Origin: UBA660 sp046704245
Lineage (GTDB): Bacteria > Bacillota_I > Bacilli_A > RF39 > UBA660
DNA: 36,885 nucleotides
Assembly: GCA_046704245.1 (NCBI GenBank)
Contig: JBJKSD010000038.1
Coordinates: 1 to 36,885, forward strand
Reading direction: 5' to 3'
This document shows, in pieces, positions 24,712 to 33,638 of this stretch. Made by a program: the position numbers and the translations under genes. The notes beneath the pieces are model-generated. The model was not told the origin of the DNA, searched no databases, and saw only the letters and a list, made by a program, of their open reading frames with translations. Position 1 is the first letter of the stretch, and the number at the start of each line of letters is the position of its first letter.

Positions 24712-25536
24712 ATGACAATAAGTGAAATATGGGTCATTTTAAAGAAAGTTATCGATATTTCTTTAGTTTGGTTAGTATTCTATTATATATTAAAGAGTGT
24801 TAGAAATAATTTAAAGATGACTCTATTAATAAAAGGGATAGTATTTATCATTATTCTTAAAGTTATTAGTGATCTATTAGGATTAGTTACTATTGGTATG
24901 TTCCTTGAATATATCATTATGTGGGGTCCTTTAGCTTTAATTATTATCTTTCAACCAGAAATTAGAAATGTTTTAGAACAATTAGGTAGAAGTCAATTAT
25001 TAGGTAGGCATAAAGTTTTAACTGTTGATGAACGTGAAAGAATGGTATATGAAATAGTTCAAGCAATAGATTATTTAAGAAAAACGAGAATTGGAGCTTT
25101 AATTGTTATTGAACGTGATGTTAGTTTACATGAATATATTGAAAAATCTAAAAAGTTATATGCTGATATATCTAGTGAATTATTGATAGCTATTTTCTTT
25201 CCTAAGAATCCATTACATGATGGTGCTACTATAATTCAAGGTAATAGAATTACTTCAGCAGGTGCTGTATTACCTACTAGTAACGATACTAAGATTAGTC
25301 GTCGTTTAGGTACTAGACATAGAGCCGCTTTAGGTATTAGTGAAATTACTGATGCAATAGCATTAGTTGTATCTGAAGAAACTGGTCGCTTATCAATAGC
25401 TGTTGATGGTGAATTGCATTATAATTTATCGATTGAAGATATTAGAATGATGCTTATTGATGAACTTAGACCTAAACCTGAAGATTTAGAGGAACAAGTA
25501 ATAGAAGAGGAAGATAATTATGAACAGAATAGTTAA
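24712..25536 (+). CDS. cdaA: Diadenylate cyclase CdaA
   Basis: CdaA makes the second messenger c-di-AMP from two ATP at the membrane; c-di-AMP controls potassium uptake and osmotic balance. The 274-residue product has three N-terminal membrane helices (residues about 8-27, 36-55 and 60-82) and a DAC domain with the catalytic DGA motif (HDGATIIQGNRI, about residues 169-180) and the RHR motif (GTRHRAALG, about residues 200-208). The ATG follows GGAGTGATTTA. The gene overlaps its regulator gene cdaR by 17 bases. In most Firmicutes cdaA-cdaR-glmM form one unit, but glmM does not follow here. The acidic C-terminal tail (EEQVIEEEDNYEQ) is longer than the catalytic domain needs. Confidence 0.96.
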   Translation: MTISEIWVILKKVIDISLVWLVFYYILKSVRNNLKMTLLIKGIVFIIILKVISDLLGLVTIGMFLEYIIMWGPLALIIIFQPEIRNVLEQLGRSQLLGRHKVLTVDERERMVYEIVQAIDYLRKTRIGALIVIERDVSLHEYIEKSKKLYADISSELLIAIFFPKNPLHDGATIIQGNRITSAGAVLPTSNDTKISRRLGTRHRAALGISEITDAIALVVSEETGRLSIAVDGELHYNLSIEDIRMMLIDELRPKPEDLEEQVIEEEDNYEQNS

Positions 25537-26887
25537 GAAATTAGTTAAAGCTATTAAACATAGTGTTCATAAAGCGTGGATAATATTTGATAAAAGAATT
25601 ATTACCCCAATTACGAAGACTATTATCTTTATTACTGATTTATTTACTGATAATAAATTTCGATTTGAACACATATTAACCCAAAAGAATTCGTTAATAT
25701 TTATTTCATTAATATTATCATTGTTATTATTCTTTATAGTTGATAATAAAGCTAATTTATTTTTAGAAAGTAGTGCTGAAGTAATATATAATCAACCAGT
25801 TAATGCTATCTATAATGAAGAAGCTTATGTAGTTGAGGGATTGCCTGAAAAGGTTGATATTACTTTAATTGGGCGTAAATCAGATCTATATTTAGCAAAA
25901 CAATTACCGGTTCAAGAAGTAACAGTTGATTTATCTGATCTTAAACCAGGTACTCATAAAGTAAGTATCCGCTATAAACAGCCATTAACTTCTATTGATT
26001 ATAAGTTAGATCCATCATTTACCACTGTTGTAATTTATCCTAAAATATCAGTTGTAAAAGATCTAACTATGGATTTATTACACCAAGATAAATTAGATCC
26101 TAAATTATTTATTGCTAAAAAAGAATTAAGTAAAACTGAAGTTATTGTTAAGGGAGCGCAATATAAATTAGACAGAGTAGCTTCAGTAAAAGCTTTAGTA
26201 GATATTGAAAAATTAACTACTAAAGATGTGGGAGACACTGTTTTAAATGATATACCTTTACTGGCTTATGATGAAGCCGGTAATAGGATAGATGTTGAAA
26301 TAGTGCCAGCTAAAGTTAATGCTACTATTACTATTGCATCACCTAGTAAGACAATACCAATAAAAGTAGTACCTGTCGGTAATGTTTCCTTTGGTAAAGC
26401 AATTGAATCAATCAATGTCGATAAAGTTGAAGCTATAGTATATGGGGATGAAGAATCATTAGGTCAAATAAATTATATTCCTATTGAAGTAGATGTAACT
26501 GACTTAAAAGAAAATAAAGATTTTAATATTACGATTAAAAAACCGAATGGTGTACGTTATATTTCGGTATCTAATGTTAAAGTAAGTGTTACCTTAGCTG
26601 ATGAGGTAAACAAAGAAATAACTGGTGTTAGAATTGAGCATCGTAATTTAGCTAATAACTTAGCTGTTCAAGCAGTATCCGAAGCCGATACCGTAATCTC
26701 TGTTATCTTAAAAGGAGCGCAAACGGTTCTAGATAACTTTGATACTAGTAGTATATATGCTTATGTTGATTTAAATGGTTATACAGTAGGTGAACATGAG
26801 GTAGATGTTGTCGTATACGGTGATGATTTGCGAATTACGTATGTACCAAAAGTTAAACAAGTAAAAATTCGTATAATAAGTGAATAA
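25520..26887 (+). CDS. cdaR: YbbR-domain protein, CdaA regulatory protein CdaR
   Basis: CdaR is a membrane protein with extracytoplasmic YbbR domains that modulates CdaA. The 455-residue product has a basic N-terminal cytoplasmic part of about 55 residues (including KKLVKAIKHSVHKAW), one membrane helix (NSLIFISLILSLLLFFIVDN, about residues 55-74) and a series of beta-rich YbbR repeats, recognisable by stretches such as VDITLIGRKSDLYLAK, VIVKGAQYKLDRVASVKALV, AIVYGDEESLGQI and VILKGAQTVLDNFDTSSIYA. The long basic N-terminus before the helix is more than in typical family members. The ATG lies within the end of cdaA behind AGAGGAAGATAATT, supporting coupled translation. A bidirectional terminator follows. 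Confidence 0.9.
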   Translation: MNRIVKKLVKAIKHSVHKAWIIFDKRIITPITKTIIFITDLFTDNKFRFEHILTQKNSLIFISLILSLLLFFIVDNKANLFLESSAEVIYNQPVNAIYNEEAYVVEGLPEKVDITLIGRKSDLYLAKQLPVQEVTVDLSDLKPGTHKVSIRYKQPLTSIDYKLDPSFTTVVIYPKISVVKDLTMDLLHQDKLDPKLFIAKKELSKTEVIVKGAQYKLDRVASVKALVDIEKLTTKDVGDTVLNDIPLLAYDEAGNRIDVEIVPAKVNATITIASPSKTIPIKVVPVGNVSFGKAIESINVDKVEAIVYGDEESLGQINYIPIEVDVTDLKENKDFNITIKKPNGVRYISVSNVKVSVTLADEVNKEITGVRIEHRNLANNLAVQAVSEADTVISVILKGAQTVLDNFDTSSIYAYVDLNGYTVGEHEVDVVVYGDDLRITYVPKVKQVKIRIISE

Positions 26888-26888
26888 T

Positions 26889-26919
26889 AAAAAAAGATAC
26901 TTAGTAAGTATCTTTTTTA
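26889..26919. terminator. Bidirectional terminator between cdaR and the DUF378 gene
   Basis: AAAAAGATACTT and AAGTATCTTTTT form a 12-base-pair stem around AGT with an A run and a T run on either side, serving both convergent genes. Confidence 0.85.
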
Positions 26920-27123
26920 TCTGTGTTCATGATCATCTGAGAATAGTAATCCTATATTTATAATACCAGCAAGTCCTACTAAAGAATAGATAATTCTTGA
27001 TAGAGCAGTATCCATGCCTCCGAATAATGTAGCTATCAAATCAAATTGAAAAATACCAATAAGACCCCAGTTTATTGCTCCAATAATGGTAATTGCTAAA
27101 GCTGTACGCTGTAATGTTTCCAT
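26917..27123 (-). CDS. DUF378 family small membrane protein
   Basis: A 68-residue membrane protein of the DUF378 family with two transmembrane helices: LQRTALAITIIGAINWGLIG (with the family-typical INWGL) and IIYSLVGLAGIINIGLLF. The function of the family is not known. The C-terminus is DDHEHR. I start at the ATG whose complement is 27121-27123; an in-frame ATG at 27141 lies upstream, but the codons between (AGG AGG) are the ribosome binding site itself. The gene stands alone on the minus strand between cdaR and the YdcC-like lipoprotein and shares a terminator with cdaR. Confidence 0.85.
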   Translation of the reverse strand: METLQRTALAITIIGAINWGLIGIFQFDLIATLFGGMDTALSRIIYSLVGLAGIINIGLLFSDDHEHR

Positions 27124-27233
27124 TTTTATCCTCCTTTTCAATATTTATAATATACAAAAAAATCGAATTTATTCATGAATAATAAAAAAATACGACCATA
27201 TAATTTATTGAAAGAAAATAGTGAGGTGGATTT

Positions 27234-28232
27234 ATGAAAAAAATATTTTTGGTATTTTCAATATTATCGTTCTTTTTTCTAGTGGGTTGTGGTAAATATA
27301 ATGATAAGGATGCATTGCGTGATTTAGATAAAAAAGTTGGGAATGTTAAAGGTTATTATCTTGAAGGGGAAATGGAAATAACTAATAACGATGATGTCTA
27401 TCAATATGATATAAATGTTTCATATGAAAACAATAATCAATATCGTGTTAGTTTAAAAAATACTGCTAATAACCATGAACAAATAATATTAAAGAATAAA
27501 GACGGCGTCTATGTTTTAACACCATCGTTAAATAAAAGTTTTAAATTTCAAAGTGAATGGCCATATAATAATTCCCAAGTATATTTATTACAATCATTAT
27601 TAAATGATATAAAAGAAGATAAGACTCGTAAATTTGAAGAAAAAGATAATTATTATGTCTTTACTACCAAAGTTAATTATCCAAACAATCGCAAATTATT
27701 GAGTCAATCAATATATTTAGATAAAAAATTAAATTTTAAAGAAGTACATGTTTTAGATGAAAATAACAATCCCCAAATTAAGATGAAATTTAATTCAGTT
27801 GATATGAAAGCAACCTTTGATGATAAATATTTTAGTTTAAATGAAAATATGAGTAATAATCAAGTGCCAAATAAAGATAAAGAAGTAACTGTTATTTACG
27901 ATATTATATATCCTCTATATATGCCAAATAATACCCATCTATCTAGTCAAGATAAAATAGCTAAGGATAAAGGGGAAAGAGTTATACTTACTTTTGATGG
28001 TGATAATCCCTTTATGTTAATAGAAGAAACAGTTAGTTATGAAGAAGAGATGCAAATTATTCCTACTTTTGGTGAACCGATGTTATTAAATGATACGGTT
28101 GGAGCTGTATCGGATTCATCAGTTAATTGGATTAGTGGTGGTATTGAATATTATCTAGTATCTTCGGTATTAGATCAAACTGAATTATTAGAGATTGCTG
28201 GTTCAATAAGTGTATTACCAGTAGTAAAATAG
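27234..28232 (+). CDS. LolA-fold lipoprotein, YdcC-like
   Basis: A 332-residue lipoprotein with signal peptide and lipobox (MKKIFLVFSILSFFFLVGC), then a domain resembling the LolA/RseB-type beta sheet of Bacillus YdcC and the related clostridial germination lipoprotein GerS. The stretches YRVSLKNTANNHEQIILKNK, GVYVLTPSLNKSFKFQSEWP and NSQVYLLQSLLNDI match what I recall of the YdcC group. A second beta-rich region (residues 215-330) follows after a polar linker. In Bacillus ydcC is a sporulation-sigma-factor target, but no sporulation gene is seen in this window. The ATG follows GTGAGGTGGATTT. A TATAAT lies at 27199-27204. The partner molecule that the cavity might bind is unknown. Confidence 0.8.
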   Translation: MKKIFLVFSILSFFFLVGCGKYNDKDALRDLDKKVGNVKGYYLEGEMEITNNDDVYQYDINVSYENNNQYRVSLKNTANNHEQIILKNKDGVYVLTPSLNKSFKFQSEWPYNNSQVYLLQSLLNDIKEDKTRKFEEKDNYYVFTTKVNYPNNRKLLSQSIYLDKKLNFKEVHVLDENNNPQIKMKFNSVDMKATFDDKYFSLNENMSNNQVPNKDKEVTVIYDIIYPLYMPNNTHLSSQDKIAKDKGERVILTFDGDNPFMLIEETVSYEEEMQIIPTFGEPMLLNDTVGAVSDSSVNWISGGIEYYLVSSVLDQTELLEIAGSISVLPVVK

Positions 28233-28256
28233 ATACAAAAAAGTATCTATTTTTTT
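28231..28256 (+). terminator. Rho-independent terminator after the YdcC-like gene
   Basis: AGATAC and GTATCT form a short stem around six A, followed by a T run. The stem is only six base pairs. Confidence 0.65.
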
Positions 28257-28264
28257 ATGATTTA

Positions 28265-28273
28265 TGTTATAAT
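28265..28273 (+). promoter_or_regulatory. Extended -10 promoter before 28293
   Basis: TGT followed by TATAAT lies 19 bases before the ATG and just after the preceding terminator. Confidence 0.5.
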
Positions 28274-28292
28274 TTTTTATAGGTGAAGTATA

Positions 28293-28784
28293 ATGAAAAA
28301 GAAACAAATAAATATGGAAATAAAAAATAATATAAAAATTTTAGTTTATATCTTAGCTTTCTTTTTATTTATGTATTTAATGACAGCTATTATTACTGGT
28401 GAGATTAAATTTAGCTCAAAAGAAAAAGAAGATATTATACCAGAAGAAACTATCCAATATGATGAAATATTAGCAGGAGAAATATTTAATCGACCAGAAA
28501 GTAAATATTATGTTATTTTTTATGATTTCGATAAAGTAGATGCACAGACATTAAATTTAGCTATTAGTAATTATATGGGTACTAAAGATAGTTTAAAAGT
28601 ATATACTGTCGACTTATCAAATAATTTTAATAAAAGTATCTATGATGCCCCTAATAAGAATATTAAGACTAGTAAAATTGTTAATTTTAAAGTTGATAAT
28701 TATACGCTTATAAAAGTCCAAAAAGGTGTTAATATTTTACAAGTAGAAGGCAAGACTAATATTATAGATTATTTAAAAAAATAG
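28293..28784 (+). CDS. Membrane-anchored protein, possible thioredoxin-like fold without CXXC
   Basis: A 163-residue protein with an N-terminal membrane helix (ILVYILAFFLFMYLMTAIIT, about residues 15-34) and an extracytoplasmic domain. The order of strands and helices (YYVIFYDFDKVDAQTLNLAI, then LKVYTVDLSNN, then YTLIKVQKGV ending in IIDYLKK) resembles a thioredoxin fold, with YDFDKVDA at the place where the active-site cysteines would stand; the protein has no cysteine at all. I do not recognise a named family, and the fold suggestion is inference. The ATG follows ATAGGTGAAGTATA. The gene has its own promoter and is followed by two tRNA genes. Confidence 0.7.
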   Translation: MKKKQINMEIKNNIKILVYILAFFLFMYLMTAIITGEIKFSSKEKEDIIPEETIQYDEILAGEIFNRPESKYYVIFYDFDKVDAQTLNLAISNYMGTKDSLKVYTVDLSNNFNKSIYDAPNKNIKTSKIVNFKVDNYTLIKVQKGVNILQVEGKTNIIDYLKK

Positions 28785-28836
28785 TTAAACCATATTGACA
28801 GAAAGCTCTTTATCATTTAATATTAAAGAGCATTAT

Positions 28837-28913
28837 GCCTCCATAGCTCAGTTGGTTAGAGCATTTGACTGTTAATCAAAGGGTCCTAGGTTCGAGTCCT
28901 AGTGGGGGCGCCA
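28837..28913 (+). tRNA. tRNA-Asn (GUU)
   Basis: The acceptor arms GCCTCCA and TGGGGGC pair, with discriminator G and an encoded CCA. The anticodon loop CTGTTAA between TTTGA and TCAAA gives anticodon GTT, and the T-arm is CTAGG-TTCGAGT-CCTAG. Confidence 0.96.
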
Positions 28914-28923
28914 TAATTATTAT

Positions 28924-29000
28924 GGCCCGTTGGTGAAGTGGTTTAACACACATGCCTTTCACGCATGCATACATGGGTTCAAATCCCGTACGGGTCACCA
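28924..29000 (+). tRNA. tRNA-Glu (UUC)
   Basis: The acceptor arms GGCCCGT and ACGGGTC pair, with discriminator A and an encoded CCA. The anticodon loop CTTTCAC between CATGC and GCATG gives anticodon TTC. It lies 10 bases after tRNA-Asn, so both come from one transcript. Confidence 0.96.
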
Positions 29001-29010
29001 TATATAAATA

Positions 29011-29033
29011 ACAATACTATGTATTGTTTTTTT
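29011..29033 (+). terminator. Rho-independent terminator after the tRNA pair
   Basis: ACAATAC and GTATTGT form a seven-base-pair stem around TAT, followed by a T run. Confidence 0.85.
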
Positions 29034-29036
29034 ATA

Positions 29037-29045
29037 TGTTATAAT
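29037..29045 (+). promoter_or_regulatory. Extended -10 promoter before 29096
   Basis: TGT followed by TATAAT sits directly behind the tRNA terminator and 50 bases before the ATG. Confidence 0.5.
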
Positions 29046-29095
29046 ATTAATAGACAAAATATGATAATAAATCTAATTTGGAGGTTTAAGATTAT

Positions 29096-29845
29096 ATGCT
29101 AAAAATACTTGATAAACTAATTAATTATCAAATATTTATACACCATATAAAAACCACAAAGAATAATAAATTAGTAATTAATATAAATAATAATACTAGA
29201 AAAGAAACTAATAATATATTAATAAAGTTATTAGATTTTATCTTTAATAAAAATAAGTTAATTGCTAGCAAACAAGAATATACTAAAGAAGAGATATTAA
29301 AGATGTGGCCAACTATAAAAAAAATATGTATGCGCAATAAATTAACTCTGCAAATTAAATACTTGGATTATATAATAGATAATCATTTTGATCAAAATGA
29401 TTATCATATTCCAAATATAGAAAAAGAAACTATAAAAGAACTCACAACTGTTCTAAACTTGATAAACGGTAATGATCGAAGTGCTGTATATTCATATATC
29501 TATGATGAAGTGTGTCAACATTTAGATAAGCAATTTTTAAATAATGATTATTGTCAATTTATAGATGGCAAATGTATTAATGAGAGATTAAATAATAAAA
29601 AAATGAGAAACTGTGGTTGTTGTTATCAAAAAGGAAAGAGATGTCATAATTTATTAGATGGTAAATGTACTATAAAATGTATTTCATGTAAGTTATTTAC
29701 TTGCCGATATTTACGTAGTAAAGGTATTCATTTTAAAATTAACAACATTCCTTTATTAAAATATTTTTTTAATTTAAAACAAAAATATATATTTGAGTAT
29801 AGTATCTATGAAAATAAAGAAACTATTATCGATAAGTTAAAATAG
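29096..29845 (+). CDS. Cysteine-rich protein of unknown function (putative metal or Fe-S binding)
   Basis: A 249-residue soluble protein. The N-terminal 100 residues are polar and lysine/asparagine rich without a recognised domain. Residues 140-203 hold eleven cysteines (140, 153, 160, 173, 175, 176, 183, 191, 195, 198, 203), including NCGCCYQKGKRC and CTIKCISCKLFTC. This density in a cytoplasmic protein suggests zinc or iron-sulfur binding. The order CxxC-xxxx-C with a preceding CC recalls small cysteine-cluster proteins of Clostridia and relatives, but I cannot name a family. There is no signal peptide or transmembrane helix. The ATG follows TTGGAGGTTTAAGATTAT. The gene stands alone between the tRNA pair and the S41 protease gene. 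Confidence 0.75.
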   Translation: MLKILDKLINYQIFIHHIKTTKNNKLVININNNTRKETNNILIKLLDFIFNKNKLIASKQEYTKEEILKMWPTIKKICMRNKLTLQIKYLDYIIDNHFDQNDYHIPNIEKETIKELTTVLNLINGNDRSAVYSYIYDEVCQHLDKQFLNNDYCQFIDGKCINERLNNKKMRNCGCCYQKGKRCHNLLDGKCTIKCISCKLFTCRYLRSKGIHFKINNIPLLKYFFNLKQKYIFEYSIYENKETIIDKLK

Positions 29846-29911
29846 CCCTTAATTTTTAATGACAAAAAAGTGTCTTTTCCATATATTTCAATTCTAAATA
29901 TAAGAAAATTG

Positions 29912-29920
29912 TGATATAGT
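29912..29920 (+). promoter_or_regulatory. Extended -10 promoter before the S41 protease gene
   Basis: TGA followed by TATAGT lies 26 bases before the ATG at 29947. No clear -35 hexamer is visible. Confidence 0.45.
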
Positions 29921-29946
29921 ATTAGTAGAAACTAGAGGTGTAATTT

Positions 29947-31164
29947 ATGGATAATCATATAAATAAGAAAACAGGATTTAAACTATTAGAAGTAGTAATA
30001 ATAATGATTATTACAGTCTCACTAGGAGTAGCAGTCGGAGTAGGAATAGTTTTTTTTAATATAGATAGGAATGATTTAAAATTTTGTGCTGAAACCAATA
30101 TATCAGATAATAATATTAAGGAAATAGTAGATACTTATAATTCTATCATTAATAATTATTATACTGATGTTGATAAAGACGAACTAGCTAGTAAAGCTAT
30201 TGAAGCTATGTTAGAAGCTTTAGGAGATCCATATTCAACTTATATGAATATAGATGAAACAACATCTTTTAATGAACGTATGAAAGGTGATTATCAAGGT
30301 ATTGGGGCTGAAATTTCATATGATAAAGATGGTAATATTGTAATATTAAAAATATTTGGTGGATCACCTGCTGAGACAGCAGGGCTTAAAGCTTTAGATA
30401 TTATTACTAAAGTAGATGGTAAATCAATAGCGGGTTTATCTACAGCTGAAGTAGCAGCTTTATTAAAAGGTAAAATTAATACCGCTGTTAAAGTTACTAT
30501 AACTAGAAATGATATTGAAAAAGAAGTTACTATAACTAGAAATAAAATAATTATTCCCTCAATTCAACAAGAAACTTTTACTAAGAACAATAAAAAAGTA
30601 GGTTATATCAAAATTGATATTTTTTCTGATAATACTTATGATCAATTTAAAGCAGCTTTATTAGCTTTAGAAAAAGAAAAAATAGATTCGTTAATTATTG
30701 ATGTCAGGGATAATTCTGGGGGATATTTAAATAGAGTATCAGAAATAGTATCGATGTTCTTACCAAAAGATAAGATTATATATCAATTATCAAGTAAAGA
30801 TAAGGTTGAAAAAATATATTCATATACTAAAGATAGTAGAAGTTATCCTATAGCAGTATTAATTAATAAATATAGTGCCTCAGCTTCTGAAATATTAGCA
30901 GCTGCTTTAAAAGAATCATATGGCGCTACTATTATTGGTATTAATTCATTTGGTAAAGGTACAGTGCAACAAACCTTTAGTTTAGATACAGGTGGTATGA
31001 TTAAATATACCATTCAAAAATGGCTAACACCAAAAGGTAATTGGATAAATAATACAGGCATTACTCCCGATATAGAGTTGGAACAAGGTAAAGATTATTA
31101 TAATAATCCAACTAGCGATAATGATTTGCAATTACAAAAAGCTATTGAAACCTTAAGTAAATAA
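29947..31164 (+). CDS. S41 family C-terminal processing peptidase (CtpA-like)
   Basis: A membrane-anchored serine protease of family S41 that processes or degrades proteins outside the membrane. The 405-residue product has a membrane helix near the N-terminus (residues about 15-38), a PDZ domain (residues about 100-175, with YQGIGAEISYDKDGNIVI and GSPAETAGLKALDIITKVDG) and the S41 catalytic domain with the nucleophile serine in KYSASASEILAAAL (about residue 313) and the general-base lysine in SFGKGTVQQTF (about residue 338). The C-terminal peptidoglycan-binding domain of some Bacillus CtpA proteins is missing. The ATG follows AGAGGTGTAATTT. It stands alone and is closed by a terminator. Confidence 0.93.
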   Translation: MDNHINKKTGFKLLEVVIIMIITVSLGVAVGVGIVFFNIDRNDLKFCAETNISDNNIKEIVDTYNSIINNYYTDVDKDELASKAIEAMLEALGDPYSTYMNIDETTSFNERMKGDYQGIGAEISYDKDGNIVILKIFGGSPAETAGLKALDIITKVDGKSIAGLSTAEVAALLKGKINTAVKVTITRNDIEKEVTITRNKIIIPSIQQETFTKNNKKVGYIKIDIFSDNTYDQFKAALLALEKEKIDSLIIDVRDNSGGYLNRVSEIVSMFLPKDKIIYQLSSKDKVEKIYSYTKDSRSYPIAVLINKYSASASEILAAALKESYGATIIGINSFGKGTVQQTFSLDTGGMIKYTIQKWLTPKGNWINNTGITPDIELEQGKDYYNNPTSDNDLQLQKAIETLSK

Positions 31165-31165
31165 T

Positions 31166-31190
31166 AAAAAAGGATTTAATTCCTTTTTTA
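31166..31190 (+). terminator. Rho-independent terminator after the S41 protease gene
   Basis: AAAAAAGGA and TCCTTTTTT flank a short ATT-rich loop, followed by a T-rich run. Confidence 0.7.
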
Positions 31191-31211
31191 TTTTAATAAT
31201 TATAAAAATCA

Positions 31212-31220
31212 TGATATAAT
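31212..31220 (+). promoter_or_regulatory. Extended -10 promoter before the DUF402 gene
   Basis: TGA followed by TATAAT lies 29 bases before the ATG at 31250, after the preceding terminator. Confidence 0.5.
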
Positions 31221-31249
31221 AGAGAACAGCATTAGAAAGAAGTGTTATC

Positions 31250-31786
31250 ATGATGAATATAAAAAAAGGTGATCGTTTAAATATTCATAGTTATAAACAT
31301 GATGGTAAAGTACATAGAGCTTGGTCTGAAGCTATATTTTTAGATAAGATAGATGATGTATATATATTTGGTAATAATCGAACCATGGTTATGGAATCAA
31401 ATGGTCGTACATGGCGAACTAAAGAAGGAGCGGTACTCTATTTTTTTGAGCATAATTGGTTTAATGTCGTGGGTCAATTAAAGAAAGATGGCATATATTA
31501 TTATTGCAATATTGCTACACCATTTATTATCGATGATAAGACTATTAAATATATTGACTATGATTTAGATCTTCGTGTATTTCCTGATGGTTCTTTTAAA
31601 ATTTTAGATCGACATGAATATAAATATCATAAGAATATAATGAACTATCCTATCGATATTGATAAAATAGTACAGCATGAATTAAATAAATTGATCGATA
31701 TGGTAAGAAGAAAAATAGGACCATTTAAAGATGCAATAGTTAAAGAACATTATGCATTATATGATGAAGAAACAGTAAAAAGATAG
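31250..31786 (+). CDS. DUF402 family protein (Ntdp/YgaC-like nucleoside tri/diphosphatase)
   Basis: A 178-residue cytoplasmic protein of the DUF402 family. The region HRAWSEAIFLDKIDD, RTWRTKEGAVLYFFEHNWFNVV and YIDYDLDLRVFPDGSFKILDRHEY corresponds to the beta-barrel with the conserved D-x-D-L-D-x-R/K pattern, where acidic residues coordinate metal. Staphylococcal Ntdp of this family hydrolyses nucleoside tri- and diphosphates; the same activity here is by family analogy. Two adjacent ATGs (31250 and 31253) follow AAAGAAGTGTTATC; I give the first. It is the last protein gene before the rRNA operon and has its own promoter and a terminator at 31836. Confidence 0.87.
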   Translation: MMNIKKGDRLNIHSYKHDGKVHRAWSEAIFLDKIDDVYIFGNNRTMVMESNGRTWRTKEGAVLYFFEHNWFNVVGQLKKDGIYYYCNIATPFIIDDKTIKYIDYDLDLRVFPDGSFKILDRHEYKYHKNIMNYPIDIDKIVQHELNKLIDMVRRKIGPFKDAIVKEHYALYDEETVKR

Positions 31787-31835
31787 AATATTTAAGAAAA
31801 TAGTAGCATATAATAATTAAGTATGATAGAATATG

Positions 31836-31862
31836 AAAGCAGAATGAATATTTGCTTTTTTT
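31836..31862 (+). terminator. Rho-independent terminator after the DUF402 gene
   Basis: AAGCA and TGCTT form a short stem around a ten-base AT loop followed by a run of T. It separates the DUF402 gene from the rRNA operon promoter. Confidence 0.6.
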
Positions 31863-31944
31863 ATGAAAAATGTAAAAAAATTGTTAATTTTAAATATAAT
31901 TGACAAAAATTGTTAAATTTATACAAAAAAGTGTAAAAAAAGTG

Positions 31945-31973
31945 TTGACATAATACAGTTAATTTGATATATT
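31945..31973 (+). promoter_or_regulatory. rRNA operon promoter
   Basis: A perfect TTGACA (31945-31950), a 17-base spacer and TATATT (31968-31973) preceded by TGA form the strongest promoter in the window. A- and T-tracts upstream (31880-31944) look like an UP element. The transcript should begin near 31980. A further TTGACA at 31900 lacks a -10 at proper distance. Confidence 0.85.
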
Positions 31974-31979
31974 GATAAC

Positions 31980-31998
31980 GCGCCCTTTTATAGGGCGC
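31980..31998 (+). other. GC-rich hairpin at the 5' end of the rRNA precursor
   Basis: GCGCCC and GGGCGC form a perfect six-base-pair stem around TTTTATA exactly where the rRNA transcript is expected to begin. It stands out in an AT-rich leader. There is no T run, so it is not a terminator; it may protect the 5' end or affect promoter escape. Confidence 0.6.
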
Positions 31999-32003
31999 AA
32001 TGA

Positions 32004-32015
32004 TCTTTGAAAACT
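32004..32015 (+). promoter_or_regulatory. boxA-like antitermination element in the rRNA leader
   Basis: TCTTTGAAAACT is the typical Firmicutes rRNA leader motif and occurs again, base for base, in the 16S-23S spacer at 33723-33734. Such elements load the Nus antitermination complex. Confidence 0.6.
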
Positions 32016-32031
32016 GAGCAAAACGTCAATT

Positions 32032-32043
32032 TTAGTAGCTAGG
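32032..32043 (+). other. 16S processing stalk, leader strand (pairs with 33661-33672)
   Basis: TAGTAGCTAG at 32033-32042 pairs over ten positions (one G-U) with CTAGTTACTA at 33662-33671 behind the 16S gene, extendable by one base at each end. This is the double-stranded stalk expected for RNase III processing of the 16S precursor. Confidence 0.6.
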
Positions 32044-32066
32044 AAAATTCAGATAAAAAGATTAAT

Positions 32067-33638
<1,572 letters not shown>

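Noticed and set aside
5202..25536. lgt/trxB and cdaA/cdaR overlap by exactly 17 bases each
   Set aside because: Both overlaps are explained by the position of the ribosome binding site in the upstream gene; equal length is probably chance.
31900..31925. Second rRNA promoter with TTGACA at 31900
   Set aside because: The nearest TATACA would give a spacer of only 14 bases, and no other -10 lies at a suitable distance.
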